22,234 nt of DNA from the NCBI GenBank assembly GCA_002381565.1, contig DFWZ01000001.1, forward strand, positions 1 to 22,234, written 5' to 3'. Positions 5,981 through 13,523 of this stretch are shown one piece after another. The notes under the pieces were generated by a model. It was given only the letters and a program-made list of their open reading frames with translations, did not search any database and was not told where the DNA came from. The number at the start of each line of letters is the position of its first letter. The first letter of the stretch is position 1. The stretch comes from Gallionella sp. UBA4121 (GTDB lineage Bacteria > Pseudomonadota > Gammaproteobacteria > Burkholderiales > Gallionellaceae). The translations under genes and the position numbers were made by a program.

Positions 5981-7312
5981 ATGTCGACCTCTACAGAAAT
6001 AGCTTTCCCGCCTGCAATGCCCGGCATCGAGCTGGCAAAAAACATTCTGGATCGTCTGTTCCGGGATTTCGACGAATGTATCCGCATCTGCCTGTGGGAT
6101 GGCTCCGAAATGCATACGGGTCGAGATCACCCGGCGTTTTCGCTGACCTTCAGGTCCGCAAAATCCTTTCAGGAACTCGTTCTGTCGCGCGATCCATTAT
6201 GTCTCGCGGAATTGTATTTTCAGGGGCTCATCGATATTGATGGCGACCTCTACCATGCAGTCAGGCTGCGCCACTACCTGACTTCGTTGAAGCTGTCCCT
6301 GATAGAGAGGGCCGAGCTTGCGGCTAAGGCCTTGAGGATCAAGCCGGAAAAAACGTCACAAAATAGCAGCTACGCGCCAAAGTGGGCAAAAACGTTAGCG
6401 CAAAAACTCGGGGTCCGTTCCAGCAGACAGCTCAATCACGATGCCATCTCTTTTCATTATGATGTTTCAAATGACTTTTACGCGCTGTGGCTGGACGTGC
6501 AGATGGTCTATTCCTGCGCCTATTACGAGGCTGAAGGTCAGAGTCTGGAACATGCGCAACGCAACAAGCTCGATCATATTTGCCGCAAGTTGCGACTCCA
6601 ACCCGGCGAGCGATTGCTCGATATCGGCTGCGGCTGGGGCGCACTGATCTGCTGGGCTGCGGAACATTACGGCGTGAACGCTCACGGCATTACGTTAAGC
6701 CAGAAGCAGTACGACCATACGTTGAACCTGATCAAACAGCGCGGGCTTGAACAAAAAGTCTCGGTCGAGTTGATGGATTACCGCGACTTGCCGGTTGATG
6801 CCGGGTATGACAAGCTGGTGAGCGTCGGCATGTTCGAGCACGTCGGCCTGAAAAATTTGCCGGCGTACTTTGCCATTGCCCACCGCCTGCTCAAACCCGG
6901 CGGACTGTTCCTAAACCACGGTATCACCAGCGATGAAGGCGGCTGGAAGAAAAGCCTTACGACCGAATTTATCAACCGCTATGTGTTTCCCGACGGTCAG
7001 GTAGAAACCATCAGCACGGTGCAGCGCATCATGGAGGATACGGGTTTCGAGATTCATGACGTTGAAAGTCTCAGGCAGCACTATGCGCTGACGCTAAGGG
7101 AGTGGGTAAGACGTCTCGAAGAGCAGCGTGAAGAAGCGCTGAAATATGTGACCGAACCCGTCTTTCGCATCTGGCGGCTGTATATGGCGGTCAGCGCCCT
7201 GCAGTTCGAAGAAGGCTGCTCCGGGATATATCAGGTTCTGATTTCCAAACGCACACCTTTTGCCAGACCGGTTCCGCTCACGCGGAATGATTTATATCAA
7301 CCGTCACACTGA
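5981..7312 (+). CDS. cfa: Cyclopropane-fatty-acyl-phospholipid synthase
   Basis: A 443-residue S-adenosylmethionine-dependent enzyme that adds a methylene group across double bonds of membrane phospholipid acyl chains. The N-terminal lipid-binding part (1-150) has the usual LYFQGLIDIDGDLY motif. The catalytic part has YSCAYY (177-182, with the conserved Cys179), DIGCGWG for SAM binding (214-220), MFEHVG (Glu286) and NHGI (His313), all matching the E. coli Cfa active site. Length is slightly above the usual 380-410 residues. The start ATG has AAGGA ten bases upstream. It is a single-gene unit, convergent with the outer-membrane gene at 7361. Known Cfa enzymes are induced in stationary phase and by acid; nothing in the sequence shows this here. 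Confidence 0.93.
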   Translation: MSTSTEIAFPPAMPGIELAKNILDRLFRDFDECIRICLWDGSEMHTGRDHPAFSLTFRSAKSFQELVLSRDPLCLAELYFQGLIDIDGDLYHAVRLRHYLTSLKLSLIERAELAAKALRIKPEKTSQNSSYAPKWAKTLAQKLGVRSSRQLNHDAISFHYDVSNDFYALWLDVQMVYSCAYYEAEGQSLEHAQRNKLDHICRKLRLQPGERLLDIGCGWGALICWAAEHYGVNAHGITLSQKQYDHTLNLIKQRGLEQKVSVELMDYRDLPVDAGYDKLVSVGMFEHVGLKNLPAYFAIAHRLLKPGGLFLNHGITSDEGGWKKSLTTEFINRYVFPDGQVETISTVQRIMEDTGFEIHDVESLRQHYALTLREWVRRLEEQREEALKYVTEPVFRIWRLYMAVSALQFEEGCSGIYQVLISKRTPFARPVPLTRNDLYQPSH

Positions 7313-7360
7313 GTCAAGCATGTGTTCGCCGCCGCCTCAAGCCAAAAAACGGGTGCCACG

Positions 7361-8098
7361 TCAGAAAAATTCGTATTCCAGGCGGGCCAGAAGTGTTCTA
7401 CTGGGGGCGCCCGGGTTGATGCCGAAGACGACGCCGACGCTGTATCCCAGTTCGGTTCCCCCGCGTGATTTCAGCTCCCCGGAAAATACGGGACCGATCT
7501 GGTAGGCATTGTCAGCAGGGCGAATGTAGACTTCGATGCCAGGCGTGTAGGTGGCGCGGCCGGCATTGATGTTGTAGCCTACGCTGTAAGCGGAGCGGAG
7601 TGAATAGGTGTTGTTCGCTCCGGCACCAATCTGTTTGGTAAAAATAAAATTCAGCCGTTGATTAATATGACCAGACATCTTCTCCAGCAGAGGACCGAAT
7701 TCGACGACACTCGGCACACCTTCCTGTTTGCTGTGAGCATACGAGGCCAGCAGCCCCAGATTTGCCCAGTATTCACCTTCAGAGGTAAGCTGAAATGTGT
7801 TCTCCAGCTCATACCCTGAAGGATGCGTCGTTCCTCCTGCGGGACGACTGAATTGACCGACGTAAACCTCCGCCTTCCACCAGCTGGTGAATGTATGTGC
7901 AGCCGATATGTTGTAGCCACTTGCTCCGTTGAGATTGCTGCGTCCATCCTGAGAGCTGAACCCATATACTTCGACTTCGCTTTGCCCCTGGATTACGCTG
8001 GGCGAATAGACGATGAAGTCGTTGTCCGCATGGGCAGTATTCGCTCCCAAACCAAGCATGATGGCAAGCGCGGCAATAGCCAGTGAATTCGTTGTCAC
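7361..8098 (-). CDS. Outer-membrane beta-barrel protein, probably iron-related by context
   Basis: A protein of about 245 residues when started at the GTG at 8098. That start has AAAGGAG eight bases upstream, whereas the ATG at 8125 has no ribosome-binding site. Residues 1-24 are a signal peptide ending in AHA. The mature protein is rich in alternating hydrophobic and aromatic strands and ends LEYEFF, with the C-terminal Phe typical of outer-membrane barrels. No TonB-dependent plug is present and the size is too small for a receptor. It follows the FTR1 permease on the same strand, which suggests a role near metal uptake, but a weak terminator at 8135-8160 may separate them. The specific family is not recognised. 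Confidence 0.75.
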   Translation of the reverse strand: MTTNSLAIAALAIMLGLGANTAHADNDFIVYSPSVIQGQSEVEVYGFSSQDGRSNLNGASGYNISAAHTFTSWWKAEVYVGQFSRPAGGTTHPSGYELENTFQLTSEGEYWANLGLLASYAHSKQEGVPSVVEFGPLLEKMSGHINQRLNFIFTKQIGAGANNTYSLRSAYSVGYNINAGRATYTPGIEVYIRPADNAYQIGPVFSGELKSRGGTELGYSVGVVFGINPGAPSRTLLARLEYEFF

Positions 8099-8134
8099 TC
8101 GTATGACTCCTTTGGATTGTTGCATGAGGCTTGC

Positions 8135-8160
8135 AAAAAATTATTCACTTGCCCAAGTGA
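8135..8160 (-). terminator. Weak intrinsic terminator after the FTR1 permease gene
   Basis: On the minus strand TCACTT (8160-8155) pairs with AAGTGA (8150-8145) around GGGC, followed by ATAA and a run of six T residues. The stem is only 6 bp, so termination may be partial. This would lower expression of the outer-membrane gene relative to the permease. Confidence 0.5.
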
Positions 8161-8184
8161 TTGGTATGAAGCTGAAATGGCCCT

Positions 8185-9015
8185 TCAACCCGCGTTTTCT
8201 ATCGGCTTCACCTGCGGATTGCTGCCATAGGTGCGCATCAGGAGAAAGATGCTCAGCAGAGTGCCGACGTAGAACACGACCTGAATGCCTGATGGACGTG
8301 CAATGTAACCCACCAGAATGTGCATGAACTGCCCAAGCAGGCTGTTCTGGTTCAGGATGCTGGACGTGTTCCACACGCCATATCCCAGAGCGGGCAGAAG
8401 ACCTATCTGGTTCAGAAAACCTGCTGCCTGGGCCGCAAGGCCAGCGGCCAAGAGCAGAATCAGCCAGCTTGTGATTGAAAAGAAGTGCCGTGTCGGGATG
8501 CGCAACAGGCCGAGATACAATAGCAGACCAACAAGGATGCCGACGACCAAGCCGCCTAAACCGCCCAGTACCATACTCATGCTTGATTCGCCGCCAGTGG
8601 CAATTGCCCAAAGAAACAGTACCGCTTCAGATCCCTCGCGCATGACCGCTGCCAGTGTGATGACCAGTAAGGCGGTCATCGGGCGCTGGCCGGACTGAAC
8701 GTCCGAGCCGACTGCCTTGACTTCCGATGAGAGCTGCCGGCCATGTGCACTCATCCATACGTTATGCCACGTCAGCATGGCTACCGCACTCAGCAGGATC
8801 ACTGCATTGAGCAGCGCTTGTCCGTTGCCGGAAAATACAGAAGAGGCGACATTGGCCAGGATTGCCACGATGGATGCGCCGAATAATCCGAGGGCGACAC
8901 CCGCGGCGACCCATCGGCCTCGATTGTTGATGCCACGGCTGGCGCCCAGTACGATGGCAATGATGAGTGACGCTTCCAGCACTTCACGGAACATGATGAC
9001 TGCCGTTGCAAACAT
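8185..9015 (-). CDS. FTR1-family iron permease
   Basis: A 276-residue inner-membrane protein with about seven helices, homologous to yeast Ftr1p and E. coli EfeU, which import ferric iron produced by oxidation of ferrous iron. The two iron-binding helix motifs are present as REVLE (10-14) and REGSE (126-130); the family consensus is REXXE. It starts two bases after the stop of the cupredoxin-like gene, so the two form an operon under the Fur box at 9407-9421. No EfeB-type peroxidase or multicopper oxidase is adjacent. Confidence 0.92.
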   Translation of the reverse strand: MFATAVIMFREVLEASLIIAIVLGASRGINNRGRWVAAGVALGLFGASIVAILANVASSVFSGNGQALLNAVILLSAVAMLTWHNVWMSAHGRQLSSEVKAVGSDVQSGQRPMTALLVITLAAVMREGSEAVLFLWAIATGGESSMSMVLGGLGGLVVGILVGLLLYLGLLRIPTRHFFSITSWLILLLAAGLAAQAAGFLNQIGLLPALGYGVWNTSSILNQNSLLGQFMHILVGYIARPSGIQVVFYVGTLLSIFLLMRTYGSNPQVKPIENAG

Positions 9016-9017
9016 GA

Positions 9018-9365
9018 TCAGTTCCCCTTGTTGACGGCAGGCTTGACTACAACCGATCCCTGCATGTCATGGTTGAAATCATTAAAAAACTGGTAGTTTC
9101 CGGGTTCCAGTGGCCCGACAAAAATCGTCACTTCGCCATGCCCCGGCACGACGATCTCACGGGAAAGGTCATAGCTTTCGAATTCTGCCGGCATTGCATC
9201 CTGGTTGCGGATGACAATCTTCGTCTTGGTGCCGGTCGGGACGGTTAGTTTATTCGGGGCGAACTGCTGGTGATCAATGACCAGTATTGCCGCGGATTCA
9301 TCGGCTGCCAGCACAGCATTGTTCAGGAGAAATACGCCAGCCAGAATGGATAATAAAATTCGCAT
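9018..9365 (-). CDS. Cupredoxin-like periplasmic protein (EfeO N-domain type)
   Basis: A 115-residue secreted protein. The ATG at 9365 is chosen because AAGGA lies five bases upstream and the residues that follow form a signal peptide ending VLA (20). Longer upstream frames run through the divergent promoter region. The mature part is a single cupredoxin fold: the DHQQFAPNKLTVPTGTK start and the PGNYQFFNDFNHDMQG end are characteristic. The usual type-1 copper Cys is replaced by Asn/Asp residues, so classic blue-copper binding is unlikely. It resembles the N-terminal cupredoxin domain of EfeO and probably passes iron to the FTR1 permease encoded next. Confidence 0.85.
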   Translation of the reverse strand: MRILLSILAGVFLLNNAVLAADESAAILVIDHQQFAPNKLTVPTGTKTKIVIRNQDAMPAEFESYDLSREIVVPGHGEVTIFVGPLEPGNYQFFNDFNHDMQGSVVVKPAVNKGN

Positions 9366-9405
9366 AAATATTCCTTGGATAAAAAAATTGAAGCGCATGT
9401 TGTTA

Positions 9406-9434
9406 ATGCTAATCATTCTCATTTGTAATTGCAA
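9406..9434 (-). promoter_or_regulatory. Promoter of the cupredoxin-FTR1 operon
   Basis: On the minus strand TTGCAA (-35, at 9434-9429) and TAGCAT (-10, at 9411-9406) are separated by 17 bases. The Fur box occupies most of the spacer and the -10, so bound Fur would block RNA polymerase. It overlaps the divergent fur promoter. Confidence 0.6.
9407..9421. promoter_or_regulatory. Fur box
   Basis: The plus strand reads TGCTAATCATTCTCA, which is TGAGAATGATTAGCA on the minus strand. It fits the 7-1-7 Fur consensus TGATAAT-N-ATTATCA with one mismatch per half. It lies between the divergent iron-uptake operon and fur, just upstream of the fur -35. Confidence 0.8.
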
Positions 9435-9451
9435 TAGATTTTTGATATAAT
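9423..9451 (+). promoter_or_regulatory. fur promoter
   Basis: TTGTAA (9423-9428) and TATAAT (9446-9451) are spaced by 17 bases, a good sigma-70 promoter ending 32 bases before the fur start. The Fur box directly abuts the -35, so autoregulation is likely. Confidence 0.7.
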
Positions 9452-9483
9452 TTTTTTCAATTACACGATGCGGAGAGTTCACC

Positions 9484-9909
9484 ATGAACGAGTTGATTCA
9501 TCTCAAGAGTGCCGGGCTGAAATCCACCGTACCGCGACTCAAGGTGTTGAGCCTGTTTGAAAGCGGTAATGATCGCCATTTAAGTGCGGAGGATGTATAC
9601 AAGAAACTGCTGGCAAGCGGTGATGACGTGGGGCTGGCTACCGTTTACCGGGTGTTGAATCAGTTTGAGCAGGCAGGACTGCTGGTAAAACACCATTTCG
9701 AAGGCGACAAGTCGGTGTTCGAGCTTAATCAGGGCGAGCACCACGATCACATCGTGTGCCTTCAATGTGGAAGGGTCGAGGAGTTCTACGATGCAACGAT
9801 CGAGTTGCGCCAGAAAAAAGCTGCAGCCGAACGCGGTTTCGCTGTGCACGATCATTCGCTATACATTTATGCGAATTGCATCAAGCCACAGTGTCTGTAT
9901 AAAAGTTAA
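9484..9909 (+). CDS. fur: Ferric uptake regulator Fur
   Basis: A 141-residue iron-sensing repressor. The N-terminal winged helix covers about 1-80, with the recognition segment VGLATVYRVLNQFEQAGL. The metal-binding C-terminal part has HHDHIVCLQCG (86-96), with His/Asp and Cys92/Cys95 ligands, and HDH (122-124), plus a second Cys pair at 132 and 137. GGAG at 9472-9475 supports the ATG. It is divergent from the iron-uptake operon it presumably controls and convergent with the P-type ATPase. Length and motifs match canonical Fur more than Zur or PerR. Confidence 0.93.
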   Translation: MNELIHLKSAGLKSTVPRLKVLSLFESGNDRHLSAEDVYKKLLASGDDVGLATVYRVLNQFEQAGLLVKHHFEGDKSVFELNQGEHHDHIVCLQCGRVEEFYDATIELRQKKAAAERGFAVHDHSLYIYANCIKPQCLYKS

Positions 9910-10015
9910 CGGGCCGTTTAAGTTTTATTTGCTGAGCGTTTTTTGCAGGCAGCCGATCAGGCTTGCGGGATATGTGGCGAGCGGGCTGAGGATAGCCTGC
10001 TCGGACATGAGCCTA

Positions 10016-12547
10016 TTACCCGTTATGTGAATTCATTGCCCGTTTTACTGCTGTGCTGAGCAGCCATGTGCCGGCTGCTGCCAGCAAGCCTGTGGGCAGA
10101 AACAGCTGTGTATTCCCCGAGAAATGAAACAGTTCGCGCAGCAAGGGCACGCTGAGTACTAATGCCAGTCCGCTGCCGGTGCCCAGCAAGATCCAGCGCA
10201 GCACCGGGTTTTGGGGTGCTCCCTGATCGGCAGTTGGCAAGGATGCAGTACGGTTACCAAATACCAGCGCGATATTTCCCGCTACCATTGCTGTGAACAC
10301 CAGCGCGCGCGTGGTGTCCTCGTCGTAGCCGGTAGCCCGCGCCCACATATAAATTGCGGTGGCAACGATGAGCGCTGTGACCCCTTGCAACAGGCTGACT
10401 GCCAGCCGTTTTCCGCTGAATAATGCTTCGTCAGCCTTTCTGGGCGGACGTTGCATGATGTTTTTTTCTTCAGCTTCGGCCTCGAAAAAGATCGAACAGG
10501 CGGGGCCAATGATTAGTTCCAGAAACATGATGTGAGCCGGCAGCAAGAGCAGTGGCTCGCCCAGCAAAACCGGCAGCATCGCGATTCCGACTATGGGTAT
10601 ATGTACGGCCAGTGCATAACTCATCGCACGGCGCAGATTGTCGTAGATGCGCCGGCCCAGGCGCACCGTGGTGACCAGGGATGCGAAGTCATCGCCCAGC
10701 AGTACCAGACTTGACGCTTCGCGCGCCACGTCGGTGCCGCGCTGCCCCATCGCCACGCCGATGTGTGCGGCTTTGAGGGCGGGCGCATCGTTCACGCCAT
10801 CGCCGGTCATGGCGACAATTTCACCGTTCGCTTTAAAGGCTTCCACCAGGCGCAATTTTTGTTGCGGGACGATGCGCGCAAATACCTGAACGTCCGTCAG
10901 CCTGGCGCGCAAGGCTTCATCGGACAATGCATTCAGCTCAGCTCCGGTCAGTACTTGTTCGGCTGCCAGGCCCAGTTCGCGGGCGATGGACAGTGCGGTT
11001 CTGGCATGGTCGCCGGTGACCATCACCACCCGGATGCCGGCGGCGTGGCACTGTGCGATCGCGTCCTTTACATCGGGGCGAAGTGGGTCCTGTAAGCCGA
11101 GCAGGCCGACGAAACAAAATTCGATGTCATGCTGGTGTCTCGGCCAGTTCTGTTCCGCAGTCGGCGGCAACTTTGCGCGGGCAACCCCTAACACTCTCAA
11201 ACCCCCGTCTGCCATCTCGGCGGCTATTTGTTCGATATTTTTCGCCTGATCTTCGGGGAGATGGCACAGGTCAATGATCGCTTCCGGAGCGCCTTTTGCA
11301 GCCACCAGATGATGCGACTCGCCATTGCCCTGCCAGACATGGGACATCGCCAGCAGCTCCGGCGACAGGCTATATTCGTGGACGATTTCCCATGCATCAT
11401 GCAGGTGTTCGCTGCCGTTTAAGGTGCGATTACCCAATTCATGAAGTGCCCGTTCCATCGGGTCGAATGGATCTTTTTCGCTGGCCAGAATGCCGAATTC
11501 CACCAGTTCATGCCATGGCTCTGGCAATTCGCCAAGATCGCGGACATTCAGCATCTGCCCGCTGCCATACAGCTTGCGAATCACCATGTGGTTTTCGGTC
11601 AGCGTGCCGGTTTTGTCGGTGCACAGCACGGTGGTGGCACCCAGGGTTTCGATGGCATCCAGCCGCCGTGTCAGCACATTATGACGGGAGATGCGCCATG
11701 CGCCCAGCGACATGAATACCGACAGGATCACCGGGAATTCTTCCGGCAGGGTGGACATCGCCAGACTGATCCCGGCCAGCAGCGCGTTCAGCCAGTGCCC
11801 GCGCGTGTAACCGTAGGTCAGCACCATGGTGATGCACAGCGTGATGGCAATGATCGCAAGACGGCGCACCAGTCGCCCTGTCTGAATGCGTAGCGGGGAA
11901 TCGCCGGATTGTGTCTCTTCGAGCGATTTGCCGATTTGTCCTATGGCGCTGGTACGGCCGGTGGCAGTGACCAGGCCTATGCCGCTGCCCTGTACCAGCA
12001 CCGTGCCGGCATAGACGAAAGGCTGATCGTCGCCGCCCGGTTCAAGTGCGGCTGATTCCGGGTTGCCAGCGTGTTTGCGTACCGGCACCGACTCGCCGGT
12101 CAGCATGGATTCATCGGCAAGCAGGTCGTTGCAACTAAGCAACACGGCGTCCGCCGCGACTCGGTCCCCTTCGGTGAGCAGCAACAGGTCGCCCGGTACC
12201 ACTTCTCGTCCTGCGATGCGCTGAGACTTGCCATCCCTTATGACCCGTGCACGCGGACTGGACAAGTCGCGCAAGGCGGCCAAAACCCGTTCGCTCTTTT
12301 GCGCCTGAAATACCGTCATCGCGATGATGAGTACGACGAAGCCCAGCAGCATCAACGCGTCGGATATCTCGCCCAGCAGTAGATAAATTACGCCAGCCGC
12401 GATCAGCAACAGGAACATCGGTTCGCGCAACACCTCAGCCGCAATTGTGTACAAGTGGCGCGGGTGGGGGGGGGTCATCTCGTTGTAGCCTGTCTCGGCC
12501 AAACGCTGTTTGGCTTGGGCTGTGGTGAGACCGTCAGTGGCGTTCAT
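10016..12547 (-). CDS. P-type cation-transporting ATPase (P2-like)
   Basis: An 843-residue inner-membrane pump with all core motifs. These are the actuator TGES (150-153), PEEFP in helix M4 (268-272), the phosphorylation site DKTGTLT (311-317, Asp311), KGAPE for nucleotide binding (418-422), TGDH (511-514) and TGDGVNDAP (581-589). There is no N-terminal heavy-metal domain and no CPC motif, so it is not a copper or zinc P1B pump. The PEEFP motif in place of the PEGLP of Ca2+ pumps and the slightly short length place it in a poorly characterised bacterial subgroup close to Ca2+/Mn2+ ATPases. The transported ion is uncertain. It is a single gene, convergent with fur and divergent from cytochrome b561. 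Confidence 0.9.
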   Translation of the reverse strand: MNATDGLTTAQAKQRLAETGYNEMTPPHPRHLYTIAAEVLREPMFLLLIAAGVIYLLLGEISDALMLLGFVVLIIAMTVFQAQKSERVLAALRDLSSPRARVIRDGKSQRIAGREVVPGDLLLLTEGDRVAADAVLLSCNDLLADESMLTGESVPVRKHAGNPESAALEPGGDDQPFVYAGTVLVQGSGIGLVTATGRTSAIGQIGKSLEETQSGDSPLRIQTGRLVRRLAIIAITLCITMVLTYGYTRGHWLNALLAGISLAMSTLPEEFPVILSVFMSLGAWRISRHNVLTRRLDAIETLGATTVLCTDKTGTLTENHMVIRKLYGSGQMLNVRDLGELPEPWHELVEFGILASEKDPFDPMERALHELGNRTLNGSEHLHDAWEIVHEYSLSPELLAMSHVWQGNGESHHLVAAKGAPEAIIDLCHLPEDQAKNIEQIAAEMADGGLRVLGVARAKLPPTAEQNWPRHQHDIEFCFVGLLGLQDPLRPDVKDAIAQCHAAGIRVVMVTGDHARTALSIARELGLAAEQVLTGAELNALSDEALRARLTDVQVFARIVPQQKLRLVEAFKANGEIVAMTGDGVNDAPALKAAHIGVAMGQRGTDVAREASSLVLLGDDFASLVTTVRLGRRIYDNLRRAMSYALAVHIPIVGIAMLPVLLGEPLLLLPAHIMFLELIIGPACSIFFEAEAEEKNIMQRPPRKADEALFSGKRLAVSLLQGVTALIVATAIYMWARATGYDEDTTRALVFTAMVAGNIALVFGNRTASLPTADQGAPQNPVLRWILLGTGSGLALVLSVPLLRELFHFSGNTQLFLPTGLLAAAGTWLLSTAVKRAMNSHNG

Positions 12548-12728
12548 GTTGCTGGAATCCCTGCGTTGTCAGGTGCCAAGCATACCGCGATAGCGTTCAT
12601 GATGTCAGCATGGCCGGTAAATAATGCCGCACTTGTTGCGCATTTGGGGTAAATTTAACTTTTGCCGCAACGGAACTTTGCCGGGGTGGCGCTATCCGAT
12701 GGGTTCGGGAAATTATTAAGGAAGAGTT

Positions 12729-13253
12729 ATGACGCAATACAGCAAACGCATGGTAATCGTTCACTGGCTGACTTTGGTGCTGCTGTTCGCTGCCTGGTAT
12801 CTGGGTGATACCCTGTCTGACGCCACGGATGAGAGCCGCGCGACGTTGGCGGGATACATTGTTCATGGGTTGGTGGGGGGGGCTGTGCTGTTGCTGACCG
12901 TGGCGCGCCTGTTTTTCCGCGGCAAGGATGGTACGCCGCCTGCCGTCGGTCAGGGATTGATGGATAAAGTGGCCAAGGGTGTGCATCACTTTTTGTATCT
13001 CGTGCTGTTTCTGCTGCCGGTGAGCGGCATGATGACGATCATCAACAGCAGTGTGGGGCGTGCCTTGCTGTCGGGAGATGCGAGTTTGCTGCCCAAGAAA
13101 GATGATTTTGAGCAGGTATTTACGCACAGCGTTCATGAAACAATGGTGACGGTGCTGATCGTGCTGGTGGCGGTGCATGTGCTGGGTGCCATCAAGCATC
13201 AGTTCGTTGTGAAAGATGGTCTGCTCGAACGCATGATGTTGCGTCGCAAGTAA
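12729..13253 (+). CDS. Cytochrome b561 family protein
   Basis: A 174-residue four-helix inner-membrane dihaem cytochrome. It has histidines at 12, 46, 136 and 150, matching the haem-ligand spacing of E. coli CybB (13, 45, 137, 151); extra histidines lie at 86 and 87. The family moves electrons between quinol and periplasmic acceptors or superoxide. AAGGAAG a few bases before the ATG supports the start. A strong terminator follows at 13256-13283, so it is a single-gene unit. Confidence 0.9.
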   Translation: MTQYSKRMVIVHWLTLVLLFAAWYLGDTLSDATDESRATLAGYIVHGLVGGAVLLLTVARLFFRGKDGTPPAVGQGLMDKVAKGVHHFLYLVLFLLPVSGMMTIINSSVGRALLSGDASLLPKKDDFEQVFTHSVHETMVTVLIVLVAVHVLGAIKHQFVVKDGLLERMMLRRK

Positions 13254-13255
13254 AG

Positions 13256-13283
13256 GGCAGGGGGATGGCCCCTGCCGTGTTTT
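13256..13283 (+). terminator. Intrinsic terminator of the cytochrome b561 gene
   Basis: GGCAGGGG (13256-13263) pairs perfectly with CCCCTGCC (13269-13276) around a 5-base loop, followed by GTGTTTT. It starts two bases after the stop codon. Confidence 0.85.
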
Positions 13284-13357
13284 AAGTCTGGTGCAATCTG
13301 TAACTGATGCGCAACCTCTGTGCCTCTTAAGTCACTATTGCGTAGGGATATTTTTTC

Positions 13358-13404
13358 TTACCCACAATATCTGTGGATAACCATGTGGATAGTTGTGTGG
13401 GTTA
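13358..13404. promoter_or_regulatory. Cluster of DnaA-box-like 9-mers
   Basis: Four matches to the DnaA box (TTATCCACA or its complement TGTGGATAA) lie within 47 bases: TTACCCACA (13358-13366, one mismatch), TGTGGATAA (13372-13380, perfect), TGTGGATAG (13384-13392, one mismatch) and TGTGGGTTA (13396-13404, two mismatches). The last three are in the same direction with starts exactly 12 bases apart. An AT-rich segment with a palindrome follows within 60 bases. This is origin-like, but no dnaA, dnaN or parAB gene is in the window. Confidence 0.55.
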
Positions 13405-13449
13405 AGCAGCTAAGATCATGTTGGTTAAGGATATTTGCCGGGCTGCCTG

Positions 13450-13500
13450 TTTTTTGTAACAAATAATTAATGTTAATAAACAAGTAGTTATTGTTTATTT
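13450..13500. repeat. AT-rich segment with perfect inverted repeat
   Basis: AATAAACAA (13475-13483) and TTGTTTATT (13491-13499) are exact inverted copies around 7 bases, within a run that is almost entirely A and T. Together with the DnaA boxes it could act as a DNA-unwinding element. Alternatively it may be a weak terminator for the minus-strand gene that ends at 13524. Confidence 0.5.
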
Positions 13501-13523
13501 CCGGTCGGGTCTTGTCTTTCTGG

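Noticed and set aside
12597..13199. Minus-strand open frame of 200 residues
   Set aside because: It is antisense to cytochrome b561 and very rich in His/Gln/Arg, the usual shadow composition.
13450..13500. Terminator for the SpeE-like gene
   Set aside because: The stem is almost all A/T and no T-run follows on the minus strand, so it is not called as a terminator, only as a possible alternative role.
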